Shown piece by piece: positions 56,372 to 64,000 of a stretch of DNA of 64,000 nucleotides (the first letter of the stretch is position 1; each line of letters begins with the position of its first letter). The notes beneath the pieces are model-generated. The model was not told the origin of the DNA. It saw only the letters and a list, made by a program, of their open reading frames with translations, and did no database searches. This DNA is from Sphingomonas taxi. GTDB taxonomy: Bacteria; Pseudomonadota; Alphaproteobacteria; Sphingomonadales; Sphingomonadaceae. The DNA is taken from NCBI GenBank assembly GCA_003240625.1, contig QFMX01000006.1, positions 124,001 to 188,000 on the forward strand, written 5' to 3'. The position numbers and the translations under genes are program-made.

Positions 56372-58029
56372 GCATCAACCAGAGCGGCTGGCGCCCGACC
56401 TCGCCCGAGGCGAACACGGGGAACGTCCCAGCATCGGTAACCGGCAACAAGGCGCTGATGCTGGAAGAAGCGTTGATCTTCGAGATCGGCGACTCGCATA
56501 CCACCGGCGTCGATTTCGCTGCTCCCTCTCCCCTCCGGGGAGAGGGTCGGGGTGAGGGGCAGCCAAGCAGTGCTGCGCCCGGAACAGCCCCTCACCCAAC
56601 CCTCTCCCCGGAGGGGAGAGGGCTAAGCCGCTTGGCCGGCCTGTCGCGCACTGCACCGATCGGTCTCCCAGGTCTCTCCGAGCCGGAAACCGTCCGCCAC
56701 TACACCCGCTTGTCTCGCCAAAACTACGGCATCGATCTCGGCTTCTTCCCGCTCGGCTCGTGCACGATGAAGCACAACCCGCGCCTCAACGAGAAGATGG
56801 CGCGCCTGCCCGGTTTCTCTGACGTCCACCCGCTCCAGCCGGTCGACACCGTCCAGGGCGCATTGGAAGTCATCCACCAGCTCGCGCACTGGCTCGTCAC
56901 GCTCACCGGCATGACCTCGGTCGCGATGAGCCCCAAGGCCGGCGCGCACGGCGAGCTCTGCGGCATCCTCGCGATCCGCGCCGCGCTCGAAGCCAAGGGC
57001 GAAGGCGCGCGGAAAATCATCCTCGTCCCCGAGAGCGCACACGGCACCAACCCCGCCACCGCAGCCTTCGCCGGCTATAGCGTCGAGGACATCCCCGCCA
57101 CCGCCGAAGGCCGCGTCGACACCGCCGCGCTGAAGGCCCGGCTCGGCCCCGACGTCGCCGGCGTGATGATCACCAACCCCAACACCTGCGGGCTGTTCGA
57201 GCGCGACATGCGCGAGATCTCCGACGCGGTGCACGCGGCGGGCGGCTTCGTCTATTGCGACGGCGCGAACTTCAACGCGATCGTCGGCCGCGTCCGGCCA
57301 GGCGATCTCGGCATCGACGCGATGCACATCAACCTCCACAAGACCTTCTCCACCCCGCACGGCGGCGGCGGCCCAGGCTCGGGACCGGTCGTGTTCTCGG
57401 AAGCATTGACGCCCTATGCGCCACTGCCGTTCGTCGAGAGGCAGGGCGACCAATTCGTTCTGATCGAGGAAGAGAATGCTGACGAGCATCACGCCGGCAG
57501 CTTCGGCCGCATGGTCGCGTTCCACGGCCAGATGGGCATGTTCACGCGCGCGCTCACCTACATCCTCAGCCACGGCGCGGACGGCCTGCGGCAAGTGTCC
57601 GAGGACGCGGTGCTCAACGCGAACTACATCCTGCGCAGCCTCGAAGGCACGCTCGACGCACCGTTCGGCCCGTCGGGTCCGTGCATGCACGAGGCGCTGT
57701 TCTCGGACTCGGGCCTCGCTACCGGCTTCTCGACGATCGACATCGCCAAGGGCCTGATCGACGAGGGCTTCCACCCGATGACGATGTATTTCCCGCTCGT
57801 CGTCCACGGCGCGATGCTGGTCGAGCCGACCGAGACCGAATCGAAGGCGGCCCTCGACCAGTTCATCGCCGCACTCCGCTCGGTCGCCGAACGTGCCAAG
57901 GCCGGCGACCCGAGCCTCAAGACCGCCCCCCACTTCGCCCCCCGCGCGCGCCTCGACGAGACGCTCGCGGCGCGGAAGCCGGTACTGGTCTGGAAGGACC
58001 CGGCTCCACTGGCGCAGGCCGCCGAGTAA
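56368..58029 (+). CDS. gcvPB: glycine dehydrogenase subunit 2 (GcvPB) with an in-frame repeat insertion
   Basis: A 553-residue PLP subunit of the split P protein. The family motif runs from PLPGLSEPETVRHYTRLSRQ through GSCTMKHNPRLNEKMARLPG and HPLQP; the PLP Lys325 is in NLHKTFSTPHGGGGPGSGP. Residues 53-85 (PSPLRGEGRGEGQPSSAAPG then TAPHPTLSPEGRG) do not look like the family and correspond exactly to a palindromic repeat at 56524-56622; they form an extra segment between the N-terminal helix region and the ETVRHYTRLS motif. The rest is intact, so the enzyme is probably functional. It closes the operon. Confidence 0.92.
   Translation: MSINQSGWRPTSPEANTGNVPASVTGNKALMLEEALIFEIGDSHTTGVDFAAPSPLRGEGRGEGQPSSAAPGTAPHPTLSPEGRGLSRLAGLSRTAPIGLPGLSEPETVRHYTRLSRQNYGIDLGFFPLGSCTMKHNPRLNEKMARLPGFSDVHPLQPVDTVQGALEVIHQLAHWLVTLTGMTSVAMSPKAGAHGELCGILAIRAALEAKGEGARKIILVPESAHGTNPATAAFAGYSVEDIPATAEGRVDTAALKARLGPDVAGVMITNPNTCGLFERDMREISDAVHAAGGFVYCDGANFNAIVGRVRPGDLGIDAMHINLHKTFSTPHGGGGPGSGPVVFSEALTPYAPLPFVERQGDQFVLIEEENADEHHAGSFGRMVAFHGQMGMFTRALTYILSHGADGLRQVSEDAVLNANYILRSLEGTLDAPFGPSGPCMHEALFSDSGLATGFSTIDIAKGLIDEGFHPMTMYFPLVVHGAMLVEPTETESKAALDQFIAALRSVAERAKAGDPSLKTAPHFAPRARLDETLAARKPVLVWKDPAPLAQAAE
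56524..56622. repeat. palindromic repeat, CCCTCTCCCC family, inside gcvPB (copy 2)
   Basis: ccctctcccctccggggaga then gggtcggggtgagggg is mirrored by cccctcacccaaccctctcc then ccggaggggagaggg, with about 30 bases between. It has no stop codon in the gcvPB frame and is translated. Copy 1 lies at 1681-1829 and a partial copy near 63858. Confidence 0.88.
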
Positions 58030-58043
58030 ATCCCGGATCTGAT

Positions 58044-58114
58044 CTCCTGCGAACGCAGGAGCCCAGGGTTGCGAACGCCGCCGCCTGTAACCCTGGATTC
58101 CTGCGTTCGCAGGA
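58044..58114. repeat. palindromic repeat, CTCCTGCGAACGCAGGAG family (copy 3)
   Basis: ctcctgcgaacgcaggagcc then cagggtt is mirrored by aaccctggattcctgcgttc then gcagga. Related in shape to the repeats at 5010 and 52804, with a diverged core. It lies in the gcvPB 3' gap. Confidence 0.72.
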
Positions 58115-58180
58115 AAACGGATTGCCGAGAGCACTACAACCGATCTAGCCTCCACCCTCATAGGGTGGGGGCTCAAATCA

Positions 58181-58693
58181 ATGCAGGCGCACGAAGCACA
58201 AGGCTGGATCAGCTACGCGATTACGGCCGTCATCATCGGCATCGTCTTCGCGGTCCGCTGGCGCCGCATGAGCGTGGTCAAGCCGCTCAAGCTCGAACGC
58301 CTCTGGATATTCCCCGCGCTCTACGCCGCAGCCGCGCTCTACATGTTCACGATGTACCCGCCGCAAGGCCTCGCCTGGCTGTTCTGTGCGCTCGCGCTCG
58401 TGATGGGCGCAGCCCTCGGCTGGCAGCGCGGCAAGATGATGCGGATCACCGTCGATCCCGACAGCCACGCGCTCAACACGACATCGTCCCCCGCCGCGGT
58501 CCTCTTCTTGGTCGCGATCGTCGCGGTCCGCACCGGCGCCCGCGCGGTGATCGGCGACGGCCACGCGCTGCATCTCAACGCCTTCGCGATCACCGACATG
58601 CTCGTCGCCCTCGCGCTCGGCCTGTTCACCACGCAACGCATCGAAATGTACCTCCGCGCGAAACGGATGCTGGAGACGGCCCGAGTCCGCTAA
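58181..58693 (+). CDS. CcdC/DUF1453-like membrane protein
   Basis: A 170-residue protein with five hydrophobic segments (about residues 10-26, 43-60, 62-78, 105-115 and 135-153). RWRRMSVVKPLKLERLWIFP after the first helix and AALGWQRGKMMRITVD in the middle match the CcdC/DUF1453 pattern. CcdC of Bacillus is linked to cytochrome c biogenesis but is not essential; no ccd or ccm genes are near here, so function is not assigned. Confidence 0.72.
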   Translation: MQAHEAQGWISYAITAVIIGIVFAVRWRRMSVVKPLKLERLWIFPALYAAAALYMFTMYPPQGLAWLFCALALVMGAALGWQRGKMMRITVDPDSHALNTTSSPAAVLFLVAIVAVRTGARAVIGDGHALHLNAFAITDMLVALALGLFTTQRIEMYLRAKRMLETARVR

Positions 58694-58699
58694 CGCGAT

Positions 58700-58820
58700 C
58701 CTCACCCGCCAGGGGGAGGTGGCGCCGAAGGCGACGGAGGGGGAGGACACGGCGCCGAAGTCGTCGCTCACCTCCCCCTCCGTCTGGCAAGCGCCAGCCA
58801 CCTCCCCCTGGCGGGGGAGG
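58700..58820. repeat. palindromic repeat, CCTCCCCCGCCAGGGGGAGG family (copy 5)
   Basis: Left arm cctcacccgccagggggagg with one changed base; right arm gccacctccccctggcggg then ggagg. gccgaaggcgacggaggggg as in copy 4. It separates the CcdC-like gene from the convergent EamA gene. Confidence 0.85.
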
Positions 58821-58836
58821 ATCGTACGCCACGCAG

Positions 58837-59733
58837 TCAAGCGATCGCGCGATCCGTCTCTTCCCGCCGCCGGACATGCTCGCGCCAGACGATATACAAC
58901 CCGCTCGCCACGATCACCGGCGCCCCAAACCACGTCGCCTGCGCCGGCAACGTGTCGAACACCAGCCACCCCAGCAACGTCGCCCAGAGCAAACTCGAAT
59001 AATCCATCGGCACCACCACCGACACCGGCCCGAGCCGCAACGACGTCGTCATCGCGATCTGCGCCAGCCCGCCGAAGATCCCGACGCTCGCCAGACACAC
59101 CCACGCCACCAGATCATGCGACTGTGCCGCCTCCGCGTAGAACACCGACAACGGGATCAACGACAGCGCCGAGAACCAGAACACCGTCGTCAGCGCGCTC
59201 TCGGTCTTGCCGATCTGCCGCAACAGGATCGACACGCTCGCCGTCCCGAACGCGCCCGCCAGCGCACATCCCGCACCCCATAAGGGAAAGTGATCGCCGC
59301 TCCCGGGTTGCGCCACGACCAGCACACCCGCGAACCCGGCGGCGACTGCACCCCAGCGGTACCACCCGGTCGGCTCGCGCAATACCAGCGCCCCCAGGAT
59401 CGTCGCGAAGATCGGCACCGTGAACCCGATCGTCGTCGCCTCCGCGAGCGGCAACGCAACGATCCCGTTGAACGTGAACGCCATCGCCGACAGCCCGACG
59501 ATCGCGCGCACGATATGCGCCGGCAACCGCTTGGTCTTGACCGAAGGCAAACCCGGCCCCGCGGCAATCACCCCCGACACCAGCAAACACGCCCCGAACT
59601 GCCGAAAGAACAGGATTTCCGCCACGCTCGCACCGTGCCGCTCGGCCAGCTTGATCGTGGTATTCATCAGCGCGAAGATCACGACCGACAGCAACCGCAT
59701 GCCGATAGCGGGAAGGATGCGGTCGTTTGGCAT
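58837..59733 (-). CDS. EamA/DMT family transporter
   Basis: A 298-residue permease with ten hydrophobic helices in two EamA repeats (first about residues 10-140, second about 150-285). Features: ALMNTTIKLAERHG, FRQFGACLLV, FTVPIFATILGALVLREPTGWYRWGAV (read as FTVPIFATILGALVLRE and PTGWYRWGAV), and the second-repeat MDYSSLLWATLLGWLVFDTL. Substrates of such drug/metabolite transporters vary; none can be assigned. It is divergent from proS (85 bases between starts). Confidence 0.9.
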   Translation of the reverse strand: MPNDRILPAIGMRLLSVVIFALMNTTIKLAERHGASVAEILFFRQFGACLLVSGVIAAGPGLPSVKTKRLPAHIVRAIVGLSAMAFTFNGIVALPLAEATTIGFTVPIFATILGALVLREPTGWYRWGAVAAGFAGVLVVAQPGSGDHFPLWGAGCALAGAFGTASVSILLRQIGKTESALTTVFWFSALSLIPLSVFYAEAAQSHDLVAWVCLASVGIFGGLAQIAMTTSLRLGPVSVVVPMDYSSLLWATLLGWLVFDTLPAQATWFGAPVIVASGLYIVWREHVRRREETDRAIA

Positions 59734-59818
59734 GGGCGACCCCTACGCAAACCGCTGCCGCGTCGCCACCCCGCAACTCAGACGTGACGAAGCGCCGCGT
59801 TCGCGATAAGCGCACCCC

Positions 59819-61354
59819 ATGATAAAGCGCGCACTCCCCGTCACCCGCGAGGCGGATTTCTCCGCCTGGTACCAAGCCGTCATTTCCGAGGCCGATCTCG
59901 CCGAGGAATCCGGCGTCCGCGGCTGCATGGTCATCCGCCCGTGGGGCTACGGCATCTGGGAGCGGATCCAGCGCCTGCTCGACGACCGGATCAAGGCGAC
60001 CGGCCACGAGAACTGCTATTTCCCGCTCTTCATCCCGCTCTCGTACTTCGAGAAGGAGGCCGAGCACGTCGACGGGTTCGCCAAGGAAATGGCCGTGGTC
60101 ACACACCACCGCCTCAAGGCCGACGGTTACGGTCGCCTGATCCCCGATCCCGAGGCCAAGCTCGAGGAGCCGCTGGTCGTCCGCCCGACCTCGGAGATGG
60201 TCATCGGCGCGGCGTTCGCACGCTGGGTGCAGTCGTGGCGCGACCTGCCCGTGCTGATCAACCAATGGGCCAACGTCGTCCGCTGGGAAATGCGCACCCG
60301 CATGTTCCTGCGCACCAGCGAGTTCCTCTGGCAGGAAGGCCACACCGCGCACGCCACCGCCGACGAGGCCCGCGACGAGACGCTGAAAATGCTCGAAGTC
60401 TATCGCGATTTCGCGGAGGAATGCCTCGGTATCCACGTCATCGCCGGTGAGAAGCCCGAGAACGAGCGCTTTCCCGGCGCCGTCGCGACCTACTCGATCG
60501 AGGCGATGATGCAGGACGGCAAGGCGCTGCAGGCGGGCACCTCGCACTTCCTCGGCACCAACTTCGCCTCGGCGCAGAACATCCGCTTCCAGAATGCGGG
60601 CGGCGAGTTCGAGCTGTGCAACACGACAAGCTGGGGCGTGTCGACGCGGATGATCGGCGCGGTCATCATGGTCCACGGCGACGACGACGGCCTGCGCGTG
60701 CCACCGCTGATCGCCCCATGGCAGGTCGTGATCGTGCCGATGTTGCGCGACGTGCCCGAGGACGCGGCGATCGTCGACTATTGCAAGTCGCTTCAGGCGG
60801 AACTTGCCAAGCAGTCCGCGCTGGGCGAACCGGTCCGCGCGCTGCTCGACCTCAAGCCCGCCAAGGCCGCGACCAAGCGCTGGGGCTGGGTCAAGAAAGG
60901 CGCCCCGATCGTGATCGAGGTCGGCGGGCGCGATGTCGCCGGTGGCAATGTCACGGTGATCCGCCGTGACCGCCTCTACCGCGAGGACGGCAAGCTCGAC
61001 AGCAACGCCGTCTCGCGCGACACGTTCGTGAGCGAAGTCTCGGGCATGCTGCACGACGTCCAGGCGACGCTCCACGTCGAATCGATGAACCGCGTGAAGG
61101 GCAACATCGTCCCCGCGAACGACTTCGCCGCGGTCGAGGCGCATTTCGCGGAGGGCGTGAAGAACCCCGGCTGGGTCGACGTGCGCTGGTCGAAGCCGAC
61201 CGGGCCCGCGCTCGACAAGGTCGTCGAGCGGTTGAAGGCGCTCAAGCTCACGATCCGCAACGCGCCGATGGGGCAGACCGGATGTGACGACGGCGCCTGC
61301 ATCTTCACCGGCGAACCCGCGGTGGAGCGCATCCTGATCGGCCGCGCCTACTAG
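59819..61354 (+). CDS. proS: prolyl-tRNA synthetase, archaeal/eukaryote type
   Basis: A 511-residue class II aminoacyl-tRNA synthetase. Motif 1 region FYPLFIPLS-like FPLFIPLSYFEKEAEHVDGF, motif 2 RWEMRTRMFLRTSEFLWQEG, and motif 3 region with GVSTRMIGAVIMVHGDDDGL. It lacks the bacterial editing insertion between motifs 2 and 3 and carries the archaeal/eukaryote-type C-terminal extension ending in Tyr (RILIGRAY). Such ProRS is known in several Alphaproteobacteria. There is no good ribosome site upstream of the ATG at 59819. Confidence 0.96.
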   Translation: MIKRALPVTREADFSAWYQAVISEADLAEESGVRGCMVIRPWGYGIWERIQRLLDDRIKATGHENCYFPLFIPLSYFEKEAEHVDGFAKEMAVVTHHRLKADGYGRLIPDPEAKLEEPLVVRPTSEMVIGAAFARWVQSWRDLPVLINQWANVVRWEMRTRMFLRTSEFLWQEGHTAHATADEARDETLKMLEVYRDFAEECLGIHVIAGEKPENERFPGAVATYSIEAMMQDGKALQAGTSHFLGTNFASAQNIRFQNAGGEFELCNTTSWGVSTRMIGAVIMVHGDDDGLRVPPLIAPWQVVIVPMLRDVPEDAAIVDYCKSLQAELAKQSALGEPVRALLDLKPAKAATKRWGWVKKGAPIVIEVGGRDVAGGNVTVIRRDRLYREDGKLDSNAVSRDTFVSEVSGMLHDVQATLHVESMNRVKGNIVPANDFAAVEAHFAEGVKNPGWVDVRWSKPTGPALDKVVERLKALKLTIRNAPMGQTGCDDGACIFTGEPAVERILIGRAY

Positions 61355-61664
61355 CCGCGCCGATCCGCTGCGGCCGGCGTCACGTCCAGGGCTCGCCCGG
61401 AGTCGGGGGCGGGGTGCCGAAACGGCCCTGATACCCAGTGGCAGGAGCAACCGAAACGGATCGGTCGGTCGGCTCCGTCGCGGTTCCCCGTCTGGTATCG
61501 TCGCATCGACTTCGGCCGCTTTGCGCGCATCTGACATCCGAAAGGCAGCCCGATCGAGCTCTGGCAGCCCGATGATGGTTCGTGACGACGACAAGCGAGA
61601 AGTTGGTCTGACGAGCGGCCGGGTTCGTGGTGTACCAGAACTCGACGGGCGAGCGCCAAGACTT
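61355..61664. other. 310-base gap with no recognised feature
   Basis: Between the proS stop and the next palindromic repeat I found no reading frame with a family resemblance on either strand, no terminator with a T-run and no RNA gene. Open frames here are short and look like high-GC chance frames. The piece may be a decayed gene or promoter-distal sequence. Confidence 0.5.
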
Positions 61665-61770
61665 CCCCCCTCCCTGAAAGGGAGGGGCCGGGGGTGGGTT
61701 GGCCAGTTGGTTGGCGACACGGATCCTAAGCGACCGACCCACCCCCAACCCCTCCCTTCCAGGGAGGGGA
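61665..61770. repeat. palindromic repeat, CCCTCCCTGAAAGGGAGGGG family (copy 6)
   Basis: Left arm ccccctccctgaaagggagg then ggccgggggtgggtt; right arm acccacccccaacccctccc then ttccagggagggg. The inner ggccagttggttggcgacacgg closely matches the inner part of copy 5 (54895), so these two copies are sisters. Confidence 0.85.
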
Positions 61771-61850
61771 GCAGATTGGCAGGTCTGATCCGTATTGAGG
61801 GGGCGGGAATCGCAGGCCGAGTCATCGGCCGAGCCGTAAGCCAAGCCCCC

Positions 61851-62921
61851 TCAAAACAACTCCCCTTGAGGCCCCCTCGGCGCGCGGAACAGGTCGCTTC
61901 GCAGTGCGACCCGCTCCCGGTTCAACCCATGCTTCGCGCACGCGATCCGGAACCGCGTTCCCAGCAAATCCGCCCAAGGCCCTTGCCCCTGCATCCGCGT
62001 GAAGAAGTTCGGATCATTGTCCTTGCCCCCGCGCAGCGACGCGATCGTTGCCATCACCTTCCCCGCGCGGTCCGGGAAATGCTCGTCGAGCCAAGCCCGG
62101 AACAGCGGCGCCACCTCATGCGGCAACCTGACAGGGATAAAGAACGCCCGCGTCGCCCCAGCCTCCGCCGCGCGCGCGATCAGGTGCTCGATCTCGTGGT
62201 CGGTGATCGCCGGGATCACCGGCGCGATCGACACGTACACCGGCACCCCCGCATCGGCGAGCTTCCGCACTGCCGCCAGCCGCCGCTCCGGGTGCGGCGC
62301 GCGCGGCTCGACGGTCGACGCCACCTTGGGATCCAAGGACGTGATCGACATCGCCACCGCCGCCAGTCCCTTCGCCGCCATCGGCGCGAGCAGGTCGAGA
62401 TCGCGCACCACTCGGTCCGACTTGGTCGTGATCGTCAGCGGATGATCCGTCTCGCTGAGCACTTCGATGATCCCGCGCGTGATCCGCCAGTCGGTCTCGA
62501 TCGGCTGATACGGATCGGTGTTCGTCCCCAGCGCCATCGGCGCGACCGCATAGCCCGGCTTCGACAGTTCGGCGCGCAGCAGCGCGGCGGCGGCAGGCTT
62601 GGCGAACAGCTTGCTCTCGAAATCCAGTCCCGGCGACAGGTCGTGAAACGCATGGCTCGGCCGTGCGAAACAATAGATGCAGCCATGCTCGCACCCCCGG
62701 TACGGATTGATCGAGCGGTCGAACGGCACGTCGGGCGATGCGTTGCGGCTGATGATCGTCCGCGGCGTCTCCACGGTCACCGTCGTCCGCAGTTTCGGGG
62801 CGATGCCGTCGATCCCCTCGCGCATGTCGAGCCAGTCGCCGTCAGCCTCGGTCTGCGGCAGGTTGAACCGCCGGCTTTCGTCGTTGCGCGTCGCCCCGCG
62901 AACTGGTCGAGTGGTCTTCAT
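61851..62921 (-). CDS. PA0069 family radical SAM protein
   Basis: A 356-residue radical SAM enzyme. The Cys motif C77xxxC81xxC84 lies in INPYRGCEHGCIYCFARPSH, and PMALGTNTDPYQPIETDWRI, SITSLDPKVASTVEPRAPHP and VYVSIAPVIPAITDHEIEHL are the usual PA0069-type blocks. The reaction is unknown. The ATG at 62921 fits the family start; the frame opens 10 codons earlier. The upstream 174-base gap to 63096 holds no recognised feature. Confidence 0.88.
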   Translation of the reverse strand: MKTTRPVRGATRNDESRRFNLPQTEADGDWLDMREGIDGIAPKLRTTVTVETPRTIISRNASPDVPFDRSINPYRGCEHGCIYCFARPSHAFHDLSPGLDFESKLFAKPAAAALLRAELSKPGYAVAPMALGTNTDPYQPIETDWRITRGIIEVLSETDHPLTITTKSDRVVRDLDLLAPMAAKGLAAVAMSITSLDPKVASTVEPRAPHPERRLAAVRKLADAGVPVYVSIAPVIPAITDHEIEHLIARAAEAGATRAFFIPVRLPHEVAPLFRAWLDEHFPDRAGKVMATIASLRGGKDNDPNFFTRMQGQGPWADLLGTRFRIACAKHGLNRERVALRSDLFRAPRGPQGELF

Positions 62922-63095
62922 CGGCAGACGATAAGCGTGATGACGGAACAAATATAGAACATAATTCCCTGCGTCGTGCAGTTGCTCCGGGCGAATCTTG
63001 ATCTACATTAGAGAAATAATGGCGAGTTTCTAGCGACTTGCCCGTGGTACGAATGAGCGCTCGCCGCGTGCGGCGATTGCGCGTAGGGCGAAGCG

Positions 63096-63293
63096 ATGAC
63101 GGGACAGATCACCACGGTGGAACGGGCTTTCGAACTGGCACGCTCGGGCGAGTGCGAGTCGGTTAACGCGCTGCGCCAGCGGTTGCGGCGTGAGGGGTAT
63201 GACGCGGTCCACCTCCATCTTCATGGCGCGTCGATCAACAAGCAGCTCGTCGACCTGATCCACGCGGCACGCGGCGGGTCCGCGCTGGCCTGA
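63096..63293 (+). CDS. small conserved protein, function unknown
   Basis: A 65-residue soluble protein: TTVERAFELARSGECESVNA, then LRQRLRREGYDAVHLHLHGA and SINKQLVDLIHAAR. The pattern of an ERAF-LARSGEC helix followed by a basic helix and a GASI-K-QL ending recurs in small sphingomonad proteins of unknown function; resemblance from memory, not a search. The stop at 63291-63293 lies within a 13-base tandem repeat. Confidence 0.65.
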   Translation: MTGQITTVERAFELARSGECESVNALRQRLRREGYDAVHLHLHGASINKQLVDLIHAARGGSALA

Positions 63294-63326
63294 CGCGGGG
63301 GCCTGACGCGGGGGCCTGACGCGGCG
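63288..63326. repeat. 13-base tandem repeat at the stop codon of the small conserved protein
   Basis: gcctgacgcgggg occurs twice exactly (63288-63300 and 63301-63313) and a third time with one change (63314-63326). The first copy contains the TGA stop of the gene ending at 63293, so each extra copy adds another in-register TGA rather than extending the protein. Confidence 0.7.
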
Positions 63327-63373
63327 GCGGTCCGGCCGAGACACGCGCACGCGTCCGACCGAACCGTGCAGCC

Positions 63374-63622
63374 TCACTTCCGCGCCAGCATCACCGCCTT
63401 CGGCATGTTCAGCCCGGCAGCAGACCATTCGGCGGACGTCTTGCAGATCATCCGATCGATCCGTGAACCGGTCACGGCCGGCTCGACCATGCAATATTTC
63501 TGCGTCTTGGCGTCGTACTTGAGCACCGTCTTCTGCGTCGAAGCCGATGGAACAGCGAAGGCCGGAACGCTGATCGCCAGCGCAGCTACGGCAACGAGGC
63601 TCTTCAGGAAAATCGGGGTCAT
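63374..63622 (-). CDS. small secreted protein, function unknown
   Basis: An 82-residue protein with a Sec signal peptide (IFLKSLVAVAALAISVPAFA, cleavage near residue 23). The mature part is short with two Cys: KYCMVEPAVTGSRIDRMICK and then TSAEWSAAGLNMPK. The YC..TGSRI...C.T..EW pattern is shared by small periplasmic proteins in sphingomonads of unknown function (recognised from memory). The ATG at 63622 was chosen for the signal peptide and an aagga about 10 bases upstream. The 345-base gap upstream holds only a partial repeat. Confidence 0.65.
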   Translation of the reverse strand: MTPIFLKSLVAVAALAISVPAFAVPSASTQKTVLKYDAKTQKYCMVEPAVTGSRIDRMICKTSAEWSAAGLNMPKAVMLARK

Positions 63623-63857
63623 GGCAGGCATCCTTGTGTTGGTATGACGCGCCCGGTGGGGCGGCATCTCGACCAATGCATCTGGCGCGCCAGTTGAGTA
63701 ATACAGTGCTACACAGCGATGAAGCTGTTCGAACAGCGAGGTTTTTCACCGAGTAGCTAAACTGTCCGAGGGAATCCTCGATCGCAAGACACGCCACAAT
63801 CTGGCGAAAATCGCAGCGAATTGGTGCGAGCCATCGTCACGCTGGCTAAAAACGTCT

Positions 63858-63920
63858 CTCCCTCTCCCGCCGGGGAGAGGGAAGGAACCCGCGGCCACTC
63901 GGCCCGCGGGAAGGGTGAGG
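63858..63920. repeat. partial palindromic repeat, CCCTCTCCCC family (copy 3)
   Basis: ccctctcccgccggggagaggg is followed by aaggaacccgcggccactcg with an inner palindrome cccgcgg/ccgcggg, then gggtgaggg. cctcaccc recurs at 63950-63957. It looks like one half of the family seen at 1681. The sequence 63623-63857 upstream holds no recognised feature. Confidence 0.6.
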
Positions 63921-63967
63921 GCACGCGCAGTTAAAGCGGGCGAAAGCCACCTCACCCGGAAAAGCCT

Positions 63968-64000
63968 CAGCGCTCCAGCAACCGCGGCATGAGCTCGACG
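63968..64000 (-). CDS. C-terminal end of a gene running off the window edge
   Basis: On the reverse strand the last codons read ELMPRLLER followed by TGA at 63968-63970. The rest lies beyond the window. The composition fits a real C-terminus, but eleven codons cannot identify the protein. Confidence 0.3.

Noticed and set aside
59114..61825. A 903-codon open frame on the reverse strand across proS
   Set aside because: It is antisense to a clear proS with all motifs; the protein is Arg/Asp/Gly/Val-rich without family motifs. High GC makes such shadow frames common.
61351..61844. Reverse open frames after proS considered as a gene
   Set aside because: Part of the frame is a translated palindromic repeat, and the remainder shows no motif or plausible start.

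Overview
The window reads as 64 kb of chromosomal DNA from a high-GC alphaproteobacterium, most probably a sphingomonad (Sphingomonas or a close relative). Reasons: GapR (DUF2312), split glycine dehydrogenase (gcvPA/gcvPB), an archaeal/eukaryote-type prolyl-tRNA synthetase, Coq7, the proA-nadD-rsfS-rlmH-envC-ctpA order, and an HPr-rel-A cluster with a HprK-like kinase and a PqqD-like protein. No phage, insertion sequence, CRISPR array, rRNA or tRNA was recognised. This taxonomic call is inference from gene content.

Layout: 1-9300 holds a small lipoprotein, an AI-2E-type permease, metK and lnt (reverse), a VOC protein, a PHA-system protein, and a reverse cstA-ybdD-heme oxygenase unit with overlapping genes. 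9300-14800 holds pyk (reverse), DUF1244, gapR, DUF1294, a secreted NTF2-like protein, a HerA-like ATPase (reverse) and a DUF1003 protein. 14800-20330 is yebC-ruvC-ruvA-ruvB, interrupted by an AraC regulator and by a reverse hydroxyacid dehydrogenase. 20570-28660 is ptsP-rodZ-cpoB-tilS-ftsH plus a small secreted protein. 28960-37980 holds a DUF3667 protein (reverse), then proA, an embedded toxin-antitoxin pair, nadD, rsfS, rlmH, envC, ctpA, dsbB, coq7 and a secreted protein. 38250-43600 holds DJ-1/PfpI, DedA (reverse), an aldo/keto reductase, and a reverse pair of a DNA-repair radical SAM protein and UdgX. 43850-48410 holds a DUF885 metallopeptidase and the four-gene HPr-rel-A cluster. 48420-52790 holds vanZ-like and gph (reverse), then glmU-glmS. 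52980-58030 is a tandem glycine riboswitch followed by gcvT-gcvH-gcvPA-gcvPB. 58180-64000 holds a CcdC-like membrane protein, an EamA permease (reverse), proS, a PA0069-type radical SAM protein (reverse), and small proteins.

The intergenic space is dominated by at least seven families of GC-rich palindromic repeats, usually two inverted hairpins about 60-130 bp apart. One copy lies inside gcvPB and is translated in frame as about 33 extra residues.

The most interesting items are: the HPr-rel-A cluster with a histidine-rich, twin-arginine exported protein; the toxin-antitoxin pair joined to nadD by overlapping codons and preceded by a four-codon leader ORF; the in-frame palindrome in gcvPB; the UdgX/radical SAM pair; and the palindrome upstream of metK.
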